From contig NC_061862.1 in NCBI RefSeq assembly GCF_907164915.1, forward strand, positions 4,902,358-4,966,357: a DNA stretch of 64,000 bases, read 5' to 3'. This document shows, piece by piece, positions 54,450-64,000 of this stretch; within the stretch, counting starts at the first letter, position 1; each line of letters begins with the position of its first letter. The position numbers and the translations under genes were made by a program. The notes beneath the pieces are model-generated. The model was not told where the DNA came from. It saw only the letters and a list, made by a program, of their open reading frames with translations, and made no database searches. Source of the DNA: Impatiens glandulifera (lineage: Eukaryota > Streptophyta > Magnoliopsida > Ericales > Balsaminaceae).

Positions 54450-55930
54450 GGGTGTAAGTTATGATATCACTTTAAGTTTCCAGCTTCAGCTTTCTTCTTC
54501 TTCTTCGTAGATCGCCCATATCTGCTTCTCCTTAAAACATTGCTCAGACCTATCATTGTCAAAATTGTGAAAATCAGAGTTAGGAATCGTCTTGTGCACT
54601 GATGCCCTCCTCCTCACCACTGATTGAAGCCCAACTGTGCTGAAATTGTGAAAATCAGAGTTAGGAATCGTCTTGTGTACTAGGTTTGTTAGACACCACC
54701 ACCTCTCCTCCTGATGATTCTGCTGCTGCTGCTTTCTGAGGTAAATTTGCTAGGTTTTCTTCAGTGCAGGTACTTCAGCGTCAGCTTTCCTTATCTCTGG
54801 CAACTTCTTTCTTAATTCAGACAATGCCCTATTAATTAATAACTTTTCTGAGTCAAAAATTGACACTGATGGTCCCATATCTGATAGATTATTTGAAGGC
54901 GTTTCTACGCCTGTGTCATCCAGACTCTTTCTCCTTGAGGGCTTGCCCAGTTTGGAAGGCTCGTGAAGAGATCTCGTGCTTTTATTTCCATTCCCTAAAG
55001 GGTGTGCCTCGGGAGGGATGGTTATATTTGTATCAACAACCTCCACTGAAGATTCAGAATACGATTTCTGCTTAGATTTAGATACAACGACTCCATTTGT
55101 GCATGGTTGGGATATTTGTAATAGTCCCAAGTTGATCTGCATAACCGTTTTCAGGAGCAGGAAAATGTTGACAATCACGAAAAGGATACGAGCCATCTGG
55201 AGGTCCTATCCCTTCGTTAATTGCCATGAAAACACCACGACAATTCTTGCAGGATAGTTTTTTGTTCACGTACTTCAGGAGATAGGAGATACTCATACTG
55301 AACGTTACAAGCGGTGCATTTTGTCCATAAGGAATCACCCCTTTCATAGATAAAAAGAATTGTCATCAACAAAGCAAATATTTAGAATAATTTCATTAAA
55401 ATAAAGAAATTATTTAGAATAAGGCCTTGTATGTTTATGGGTTATTTGGTTAACCAATTGACATGGTCACTCGGGGTACCCTAGGCCGACCTTGTTTGGG
55501 AGTATCGGTAAGAAAATATATGATAAATGAAAGACAACAAAAAAAAGATAGACCAAAATAGGTTAAAATCCTTTGACCTTGTATCACAAAAGGTCTCATT
55601 GTGATTAACCAAACAAAGAATTATAATAAGACTTAGAATAATTGTCATTATCAAAACAAAGATTTGCTTGGCAAAACTGAGAATGCAAATGCACATACCT
55701 AGTATTTCTCCTGATATCGTATGAGGTTCGATCACTTAGGTTGGACAATGTATTCCATGCTTACGAGAGAATAAATGCCCCATCTGCCCCCAACAGTTTT
55801 GTTGCAATAAGGGTTGATCAGACGATACATCTCCATAAACTGTCTGATGAGCCTAGCCATACCGGAAGATGGTTTTAGACCAAAAATTGCATAGAAATCA
55901 GTTTCCCTTTTTTGGTATAAAACCGGAGAT
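54450..55930 (-). pseudogene. DnaJ/DUF3444 copy C: antisense J end, intron, zinc-like region and linker
   Basis: Minus strand from 55930: J-domain end (MYRLINPYCNK; AWN-SDRTSYDI) to about 55698, a GT-AG type intron to about 55360, a middle region with KLSCKNCRGVFMAINEG and FPAPENGY, then the linker (SKLGKPSRRKSLDDTG, ALSELRKKLPEIRKADAEV), the DUF3444 start and the 3' end fused as in copy B. One frame change precedes KLSCKNC. It extends further 5' than copy B and keeps the only well-defined intron besides copy E. Confidence 0.8.
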
Positions 55931-55941
55931 GTATCGTCTGC

Positions 55942-56044
55942 TTCTTTGTGTTCAATGCTTGGCTTATTAATTTCCTTTAATCACCAACTCCCCTCTTATA
56001 ATAATATTGAATCCCTGTTTTCACTTCATCTAACAATGTGGGAC
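55942..56044 (-). pseudogene. U5: Orphan U5 promoter with only the U5 5' end
   Basis: Complement reads GTCCCACATTG (56044-56034) and TATAA (56000-55996), 33 nt apart, then the U5 start. The U5 body is lost after about 20 nt at 55942, where J-domain sequence of the DnaJ copy begins. Confidence 0.7.
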
Positions 56045-56371
56045 AACACACTTTTTTGTCATTATTGAGGCTAATGGTTTTTCTTCTTCTTTTATTTAAA
56101 GAATAGAATAATTCAATAATATTTTCAAGAATTTGATACTTTTAAGTATATAATTTTATCAAATGTTAATAACAAACTATTAAAATGATTTATTAGTATA
56201 GCTCCAATAAAAAGAGTTTTATTTTAAACATTTGATTTTCACTAAGAACTATTTAAATTGGATTGAAGTTATTACTATGAGAGTGGTTATAACTCGTACT
56301 TTCAAACAAGGTATATAACTCGTATTTGATATTTAATAAACTTATGTTATAGTCATTATGACGAATGTTAC

Positions 56372-56510
56372 TTATATTAACAGAGGCATCGACATCTTCA
56401 AGGGAGGGTCTATGTACAGCCCCGGGTAACTCAAAATAGTTTGCATGCGAATGGCAATAACGACGGGGAGAAATACCACCGATATTGAGTTATTCGGTTG
56501 ATGAAGGGAC
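56372..56510 (-). pseudogene. Exon X, copy with frameshift
   Basis: Matches 27094-26957 but carries one extra C in GCCCCGGG, breaking the frame, and other substitutions. Confidence 0.4.
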
Positions 56511-56604
56511 CTAACGACCGTAAACTGTGTATATTTTTTTTCATATTATTATCATTCTAGTCGGGTAGGTTTTATAGAAATAACTTAGTGATAGTGAAGT
56601 GAAG

Positions 56605-57240
56605 AGTTAAAGAAACTCCTGGCCTCAAAGACATGAGGATAGGAAGGGATTGCAAATATGCCTCACCTTCTCGAGGACATGTTAATGAGTATCACTCCAG
56701 ACAACTTTTGACCCTTCTTAAGATGCTTGAAGAGATGATCGCAAGTGTAAGTGAGTTTACTAATGTAGCGACTAATATTTTGAATTTTATCCAAAAATCT
56801 TCGAACCTCTCGCTCATTTCGGGGTGATGTCATGGCTGTGAAGGTCGCAATCTTGCTAAAGTTGACTTCTATTCCTTTTTGAGTAATCAGAAATATTATC
56901 ATCTTACTAGTAGTGACACTGAAGGTGCACTTCATTCGATTTAAACAGAGATGGTATTTCCAAATCCTGTAAAGGAATTTCTCCATGTTCGTGATATGTT
57001 CAACTCGATTCTTTGATTTGACGATGATATCATCAACGTAGACCTTGACTTTCTTGTGGATTATGTCGTGGAGAATAGTTGTGACTTATGGTTGCTTTCT
57101 CATACGTAGCTCCATTATTCTTCAGTCCAAAGGGCATCACTCGATTTCAAAAGATACCGACCTCTGTGATGAAAGTAGTTTTCTCCTTGTTTTCAGGCGC
57201 CATCAGGACCTGATTATATCATGAGAAATCATCCATTAAT
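56605..57240 (-). mobile_element. Ty3 RT fragment, inverted copy
   Basis: Minus strand reads GFS-Y-QVLMAPENKEKT, the YVDDI active site near 57035, and RGIEV-like thumb to LFKHLKKGQKL. The AT-rich module follows to 57780. It is the inverted partner of 5740-6800. Confidence 0.75.
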
Positions 57241-58222
57241 TTAAATTTAAAAAATACATATTTTCTATTACTGAACAAATACTATTAATAAACTAATTGA
57301 AAAAAAAACTTAAATATACATTGTAAAGTTATTTCAAATCATGTTATTTTATATATAAATTTAAGATATAATTTTGTATATATGAAAAAATATATAGCAA
57401 GTAAATTAAATGTATAAATTATTTTAAAAAAATACCTATTAATTGCGAGTGGTCTTGCAAGATAAATTTGTAAATTAATTGTGAATATTTAAAATATATA
57501 ATTGTTATCTATTATAAAATATATACATTTGAAATTACTATATTTATTATTAAGATATATGAAACTATTGTAAAAATGTTGTAGAATATATGCCTAATTA
57601 AATCAGTAAAATATAAAAAGAAAATTTAATTTATAAATTAATGAAATCATGTTGAAATAATAATTTTAAATATTTTTAAAAAATATTTTTATCAACATAA
57701 ATATTAATACAATTTTTGTTAGAAAAAATAAATTAATTAATATTAAACAAGTCATTAATAAATAAGTCATTATTAAGAAAGCTAACATTTATTATGTGCA
57801 TTTGCACGAATAATAATATAATAAACCCGTGAAAAAGTTATTACAGTAAAAATGTGATAGCATTTTTCATTTTATTTTTAACCGTTTTAAATTGAAGGGC
57901 GGGTTAACCCACAATTCGACTCAAGTATTCATTTACTCTCACATTGCAGAACGATCTCTAAAACAATTGATACAGTTTGATTCTTCAACTCATTTAGTTT
58001 CACCTCTAGAGTCCATTTCTTACCCATACTACGAGTGAAAGAAAAAATGTAAAGACTATCATTAAAATACCCCAAACGAGACTTACAATATCCATATGAA
58101 TTATGTCCCTTATCTCTATAAATATGATGAAACTCTTCCATTATTGCTCACTAATAATATTTAAATATGTAGCGCAGAGTCAAAAGAGAATTATGACCAA
58201 TTAAAAACTATTGATGAACTAC
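57241..58222. other. AT-rich module and a possible small ORF
   Basis: 57241-57780 is the AT-rich module. A minus-strand frame at 58141-57929 (70 codons; [35 protein letters not shown]) does not overlap a known feature and has a reasonable composition. I do not recognise it. 58170-58205 matches the dispersed repeat at 46605-46640. Confidence 0.3.
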
Positions 58223-59105
58223 CGCGTTCATCAAATTTGGTGTTAAATTTAAAATATAAAGTGTTATTAGCCTATTTGATTAAAAAATTGTACTTGTTTT
58301 GTTAGGTTGCAAGTTCGAACCATAACTATAGAATTTTTAATTTTATTTTTAACCGTTTCAAGTTTTTTGGACGGGTCAACCCACAATCCGACCCAAATAT
58401 CAATTTACTCTTACATTAATATCCAAATTAACCACAGCTCTCGACCTGGCAATCCGGACACTTTAAAAATTAAGCATCATTATATATATATATATTTATA
58501 TATTAGTTAGTTAAAAATTTGAACTTTTATTGTTAAAATCTCTCGCGTTCATCAAATTTGGTGTTAAATCTTAAATATAAAGTGTTGTTAGCTTAGTTGG
58601 TTAAAAGGTTGTATTTGTTTTGTTAGGTTACAAGTTCGAAACATACAAATAACATTTTTAATTCTATTTTTAACCATTTTAAGTTTATGGGCGGGTCAAC
58701 CGACAATCCGACCCAAGTATCCATTTAATCTCAAATAATCATCCAAATTAACCATAGCTCTCGACCCAGCAATCTAGACACTTTAAAAATTAAGCATCAT
58801 TATATATATAGATTAGTTAGTTAAAAATTTGAACTTTTATTGTTAAAATGTCTCGTGTTCATCAAATCTGGTGTTGAATCTAACATATAAAGTGTTGTTA
58901 GCCTAGTTGGTTAAAAGTTTGTACTTATTTGGTTAGGTTGCAAGTTCAAAACATACAAATAACATTTTTAATTTTATTTTAACCATTTTAAGTTTATGTG
59001 CGAGTCCACCCACAATCCGACTCAAGTATCCATTTACTCTCAAATAAATATTCAAATTAACCACAATTCTTGACTCGACAATCCGGACACTTTAAAAATT
59101 AAGCA
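58223..59105 (+). repeat. 310-320-bp tandem array with tRNA-like A and B boxes (SINE-like)
   Basis: Three units start near 58223, 58544 and 58854. Each contains TTAGCCTAGTTGGTTAAAAG-like (box A) followed by a CAAGTTCGAA-like segment (box B), the internal polymerase III promoter of tRNA-derived SINEs, then a segment with CCACAATCCGACCCAA and CCGGACACTTTAAAAATTAAG. The array interrupts sequence that is continuous at about 5690. Confidence 0.65.
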
Positions 59106-59869
59106 TATTTATAATAATTATTATAAAATAAATTATAAAATACAATATCATAAATAAAATCTGTAATGCAAATAATGTTGTAATATGTATTATAATATTA
59201 ATAATATTTTTCAATAATATATATTGAAAGTTGAAACAAAATACTTCTATTTATAAATATATCTATAAAAGAGTGACAACATAAATTATAAAATTTGCAA
59301 CTTAAGAATAAAATATTTGATTTGTGTAATACTACGTTAGTTCATAAACACTTATTTTAATACTTTTTAAAGTTGAAAAGAGCATTTTTTTTTTAATCTT
59401 ATTTTTTTTAGTGTAATCTTGTACTAAGACAACCACAATTGAGAGATCTAATATTTGACTTAGAGTTGCCCATCATATTGTGATGTAATAATATTACGTT
59501 ATTATCGGTCGACATTAAACACATTTTTTTTAGTATGTTTTAAACATTGAGTCTGTATCTATTTTCTAAAATCACCATCTACTCAAATTTCTTTATCCCA
59601 AAAAATTATTAATAAATTATAATTTAAATATTTTATTTATTTATTTTATAACAAAATAAGACAATCAATCCAGCAAGAAGAAAGTCAGATCCTGGACCGG
59701 GTATGGTTATTGATAATTCAAGAGTAGCTTGATTTCAAACTTTGATCTCAAAACAACAAATAATCAACAGTTTTCAAATAAAGAAACAACTAACCTATAA
59801 TAGTTTTGGTTATCCATCTGTAAATCTCTCAAGTACACTCAGGAACAATCATAAGAAAAAACAAACAGT
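59106..59869 (-). repeat. Inverted copy of 4910-5690
   Basis: 3' flank of DnaJ copy D, matching the 3' flank of copy A in the opposite orientation. Confidence 0.7.
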
Positions 59870-61357
59870 TTACTTCTTCTTCTTCTTGCTGCTTTTGAAG
59901 AATAAGGCCATCTTGGGTTGCAGCTGGGTCAAGATCCCAACATCATTCTGGCAGATCATCAGTCTTCTCTGCACCTCTAATTCGCCAACAAGGAACACAA
60001 TGCTAGAATCACAAAATTTCCTTCTTCAAAACCCTACAAATGGAACCCTTATCTCCGCTCCTAGGATAAATTCTAAGGCATCCTCCCCGTGTTGTTTTTT
60101 CTCTGCTCAGTACATGAGAAAAGATGTTCACTTCTTCAACCACATCAATGTTTTATGTCCTAAAATTTCCACAAGATTTCGTAAAGCCAGACCCAAACTC
60201 CGAAACAGTTTTAGAGTTCATGTAATTGATTGCAATTTTAAAAGGTGAGACTGAAATCACTTGACGAATCAGACAGTACAGACGTGGCATACCATCTTCT
60301 TCGTCGTATATTGCCCATATCTGCTTTGCCTTGAAGCATTTCTCAGACCTTTCATTGTCAAAGTTGTGAAAATCAGAGTCAGGAACCGTCATGTCGCATT
60401 GATGTCCTCCTCCTCACCACTGATTGAAGCTTCATTGTGCCAGAAATTGTGGCAGTGCTAGGCTGGTTAGAAACCACCACCTCTCCTTCTCCTCCTTCTC
60501 GGTTCGTTCACTGAGATCAGACAATATATTCCATGCTTCCGATAGAGGCTTAAATGCCCCATCTGTCCCAACAGTTTTGTTGCAATAAGGGTTAAATAGA
60601 CAACACATCTTCGTATACTGTCTGATGAGCCTAGCCTTAACAGCAAATAGTTTTAGACCAAAAATTGCATAGAATTCAGTTTCCCCTTTGAATGTTGTCT
60701 CAGATGCAACATAGACATCAAATGTAGCTTTCATTTCTTTTATACCCTCCAAACTTGGACAAAGAATTTGAGCTCTCAAATCATAGCTACTTGCGTCATT
60801 GTAGTCTTTCTCAACAAATCTTTTCTCAACCTCCTCCCTTTCTGTCCTGCGAACCTCCTTTACCGCCATAGGAGCCTCCTCCCTTTCTGCCCTGCAAACC
60901 TCCTCCTCTACTTCCATTGTAGCCTCTTCCTCTATCGCCCTGGTAGCCACCTCTTCCTTAATTTCCTTAATTTCTGTAGGAGACTCCTCTTCCGCCATAG
61001 GAGCCACCTCTACCTCTCTAGCAGCCTTCTCTTCCGCCATAGGAGCCACCTCTACAGCCATAGGAGCCTCCTCCTTTTCCTCCCTAGCAGCCTCTTCTTC
61101 CGCCATAGGTGCCACCTCTACCTCCCTAGCAGCCTCCTCTACAACCATAGGAGCCTCCTCCTTTTCCTCCCTAGCAGCCTCCTCTTCCTCCATAGGTGCC
61201 ACCTCTACCTCCCTAGCAGCCTCCTCTTCCGCCATAAGAGCCTCCTCTACAGCCATATGAGCCTCCTCCTTTTCCGCCCTAGTCTAGCCGCCTCCCCTTC
61301 TGTCATGTGAACCTCCTCCTCTTTCGCCCTGGGAGCCACCTCTTCGTTAATTTCCAT
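59870..61357 (-). pseudogene. DnaJ/DUF3444 copy D with expanded acidic N-terminal repeats
   Basis: The likely ATG is at 61357 (MEINEEVAPRAKEEEVHM). A one-base break near 61280 separates it from a frame of repeated 13-15-residue units of the EEEAAREVEVAPM type (about 61256-60860). The J domain follows (KRFVEKDYNDASSYDLRAQ, GIKEMKATFDVYVASE, LFNPYCNK; no HPD), then the deletion joint to the linker, DUF3444 start (DSDFHNFDNERSEKCF) and middle. DUF3444 is internally deleted at about 60045 and the C-terminal end lies at 59880-60040. Known role of the family: co-chaperone-like nuclear/cytosolic plant proteins; this copy is broken. Confidence 0.8.
60860..61256 (-). repeat. Coding minisatellite in DnaJ copy D
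   Basis: Glu/Ala-rich units of about 42 bp alternate as EVEVAPM and EEKEEAPM types, forming an approximately 84-bp higher-order unit. The long frame is kept open across the repeat. Confidence 0.75.
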
Positions 61358-61722
61358 AGATCAAACAAGAACCAAATAAATTGTAAATCCAATACTCAGA
61401 TTAGCATCCACAAAATTGTAAATCCAACACTCAGATTAAAACTTTTGAAATAAAATGAAACATCCGAATTGCACACTGAGGCCACAGCAGATACACAAAA
61501 CTAAGCTAATAAACCTACAGTAGTTCGATGAAAACTAATTAGATATATAAGTATCACGTCTTCCTATATCAATGTTTCATGAATTTCAATCTAAATCAAA
61601 TCAATCGCCTATCTGTAGCTGAAGCTCGCAATTGGTTCATGAATTGCATTTTGACATGAATTGAGAAACAAATGAAGGAAAAAAGAAGCTGACACTCACT
61701 CCGGTGTAGGAAAATTGTGTCG
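61358..61722. other. Spacer between head-to-head DnaJ copies D and E
   Basis: It contains a short tandem duplication (AATTGTAAATCCAA at about 61380 and 61414) and no gene. It probably holds the 5' UTR or promoter of copy D. Confidence 0.4.
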
Positions 61723-63781
61723 GTTCACAGGACAGAAAGGGAGGAGGCTGAGAAAAGATTTGTTGAGAAAGACTACAATGGTGCAAGTAGCTATGCTTTG
61801 AGAGCTCAAATTCTTTGTCCAAGCTTGGAGGGTATAAAAGAAATGAAAGCTACATTTGATGTCTATGCTGCATCTGAGACAAAATTCAAAGGGGAAACTG
61901 ATTTCTATGCAATTTTTGGTCTAAAACCATATGTAGTTATGGCTAGGCTCATCAGACAGTTTACGGAGATGTATCGTCTGCTTAACCCTTATTGCAACAA
62001 AACTGTTGGGGTAGATGGGGGCATTTAACCTTCTCTCGGAAGCATGGAATATATTGTCCGACCTAAGTGAACGAACCTTGTACGATATCTGGAGAAATAC
62101 AAGGTCAAAGGGTTTTGCCCCTATTTTGGTCTATCTTTTTTTTTGTTGTCTTTCATTTATCATATATTTTCTTACGATACTCCCAAACAAGGTCGGCCTA
62201 GGGTACCCCGAGTGGCCCTGTCTATTGGTTATCCAAATAACCCATAAACATACAAGGCCTTATTCTAAATCATTTCTTTCTTTTAATGAAATTATTCTAA
62301 ATATTTGCTATATTTGCTTTGTTGATGACAATTAATAAAGTCTTTTTTTTCTATGAAAGGGGTGATTCCTTTTGGACAAAATGCACAACTTGTAACGTTC
62401 GGTATAAGTATCTCCTGAAGTACGTGAAAAAAAAAACTATCCTGCAAGAATTGTCGTGGTGTTTTCATGGCAATTAACGAAGGGATAGGACCTCCAGATG
62501 GCTCGTATCCTTTTCTTGATTGTCAACATTTTCCTGCTCCTGAAAACTTCTATGCAAATCAACTTGGGACTATTACAAATATCCCAACCACAAATGGAGT
62601 CGCTGTATCTAAATCTAAGCGGAAATCGTATTCTGGATCTTCAGTGGAGGTTGTTGATACAAATATAACCATCCCTCTCGAGGCACACCCTATAGGAAAT
62701 GGCAATAAAAACACGAGATCTCTTCACGAGCCTTCCAAACTGGGCAAGCCCTCAAGGAGAAAGAGTCTTGATGACACATGCGTAGAAACGTCTTAAATAA
62801 TCTATCAGATATGGGACCATCAATGTCAATTTTTGACTCAAAAAAGTTATTAATTAATAGGGCATTGTCTGAATTAAGAAAGAAGTTGCCAGAGATAAGG
62901 AAAGCTGATGCTGAAGTAGCTGCACTGAAGAAAAACCTAGCAAATTTACCTCAGAAAGAAGCAGCAGCAGCAGGAAAATCAGTAGGAGAGGTGGTGGTGT
63001 CTAACAAGCCTAGTACTGCCGCAATTTCTGGCACAGTTGGACTTCAATCAGTGGTGAGGAGGAGGGCATCAATGTGCATGAAGGTTCCTATCTCTGATTT
63101 TCACAATTTTGACAATGATAGGGCTGAGCAATGCTTCAAGGCGAATCAGATATGGGCGCTCTATGATGAAAAAGATGCTATGCCACGTCTGTACTGTCTG
63201 ATTTCAGTCTCACCGTTTAAAACTGCAATTAGTTACATGAACTCCAAAACTGACGCGGAGTTCGGGTCAGTGAATTGGATAAAATCTGGCTTTACGAAAT
63301 ATTGTGGAAAATTTAGAACATCTTTTCTCATGTATTGAGCAGAGAAAAAATAAAACGAGGAGGATGCCTTAGAATTTATCCTAGGGGCGGGGATATATGG
63401 GCCATATACAAGAACTGGTCATCGGAATGGAACAGGGAAACCCCCTTTGAAGTTAGGCATCAATATGAGATGGTGGAAGTTATGATGGATTATGATGAAG
63501 AAGATGGGGTTTGCATGAGTCCACTGGTGAAAGTAGATGGTTACAGGACTGTGTATGGGAGGAACCCAGATAAGGGTTCCATTAGTTGGGTTTTGAAGAA
63601 GGGAATGTTGAGATTCTCACATCGTGTTCCTTGTTGGCGAATTAGAGGTGGAGAAAGGACTGATGATCTGCCAGAATGCTGTTGGGATCTGGACCCTGCC
63701 GCCACCCAAGATGGCCTTATCCTTCAACAGCAGCAAGAACAAGAAGAAGCTGAAGCTGGGAAACATAAAGTGATATCTTAA
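61723..63781 (+). pseudogene. DnaJ/DUF3444 copy E, nearly full length
   Basis: The J domain (61735-62090) reads KRFVEKDYNGASSYALRAQ, FYAIFGLKPY and LLNPYCNKTVG in place of HPD. The first exon ends near WRNTR, an intron runs to about 62355, and a zinc-like region follows (TKCTTCNV, then CKNCRG after a frame change). The linker (SKLGKPSRRKSLDD, frame change near 62790, ALSELRKKLPEIRK) and full DUF3444 (ISDFHNFDNDRAEQCF, CLRIYPRGGDIWAIYKNW, RFSHRVPCWRIRGG, CCWDLDPAATQDG) end KHKVIS with TAA. Breaks: near 62020, 62430, 62795, 63320. The acidic N-terminus and start codon are missing. Confidence 0.85.
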
Positions 63782-64000
63782 CTTACATTCCATCCCCCAA
63801 TTGAAAAGATTATGAACTGTTTGTTGTTTCTTATGATTGTTTGTTCCTGACAGTGTACTTGAGTGATTACAGATGGATGGCCAAAACTATTATAGGTTGT
63901 TTCATTGTTGTTGATGATGTTTTTGATTTTGACATGTGAGAATTATTCTACATGTCAAATTAAAGTTGAACAGTGGGTTAATTTCCTTTTCCCTGTGGTT

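Larger units (their letters stand above)
50455..55000 (+). repeat. Direct copy of 30280-34850 (4.5 kb segmental duplication)
   Basis: Offset 20148-20149 across the CAP-H tail, DnaJ hairpin, RT module and antisense linker, with very few differences by eye. It has a short gap near 50889 relative to 30700. It is the youngest-looking duplication in the window. Confidence 0.85.

Noticed and set aside
60768..61310. Plus-strand frame of 180 codons rich in Leu/His/Ser
   Set aside because: It is the antisense of the acidic minisatellite of DnaJ copy D.

Overview
The window is nuclear DNA of a flowering plant, most likely a dicot. The evidence is plant-type snRNA promoters (a TCCCACAT-type upstream element and a TATA box at the diagnostic 24 or 33 nt spacing), Ty3 and Ty1/copia retrotransposons, L1-type LINE tails, CACTA-like ends, and the plant-specific DnaJ/DUF3444 gene family. 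The GC-richer island at about 9.7-16.7 kb holds a protein family that I recall, unverified, from asterid genomes such as Gesneriaceae. I see no intact protein-coding host gene. Almost everything is captured gene fragments, decayed transposons and rearranged copies of one another.

Layout. 1-2.8 kb: a U6 snRNA copy, a 155-bp tandem duplication, a chimeric exon, a U5 snRNA unit with promoter and 3' box, a LINE tail and two exon-like pieces. 3.9-4.9 kb: an inverted, scrambled DnaJ/DUF3444 gene. 5-6.2 kb: AT-rich DNA. 6.2-8.4 kb: a decayed Ty3 pol (RT, RNase H, extra RNase H, integrase) cut by a copia LTR. 8.4-9.7 kb: copia LTR, primer site and gag. 9.7-16.7 kb (minus): three related large ORFs, a decayed copia gag and a 1.3-kb LTR. 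17.1-17.7 kb: a second Ty3 scrap.

18-31.4 kb is a giant, nearly perfect palindrome (left arm about 7.5 kb, right arm about 5.9 kb, 16-nt spacer at 25511-25526). Its arms carry CAP-H-like condensin exons, a CACTA-like element, U5 snRNA, U6 snRNA, an unknown exon (X), a LINE tail and an unknown terminal exon (Y) at the apex. 31.4-35.1 kb is a DnaJ/DUF3444 hairpin plus a Ty3 RT module. 35.7-36.1 kb is a foldback MITE. 37.1-39.9 kb is another U5/exon X/U6/CAP-H copy, ended by a LINE. 40.4-42.8 kb is mostly single-copy DNA with a tRNA-Gly relic. 42.8-55.4 kb is a second copy of the palindrome-plus-DnaJ unit whose core (the U6/U5 apex) has been deleted. 55.9-57.8 kb holds an orphan U5 promoter, exon X and an inverted RT module. 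58.2-59.1 kb is a tandem array with tRNA-like A and B boxes. 59.9-63.8 kb is a head-to-head pair of DnaJ/DUF3444 pseudogenes; the second is nearly full length.

Main interpretation (inference): a block carrying a divergent U6/U5 snRNA gene pair and pieces of at least three host genes has been multiplied by repeated inversion, duplication and deletion. Several snRNA copies keep promoter, structural core and termination signals and could be transcribed. The inverted DnaJ and palindrome arms could make hairpin RNA.
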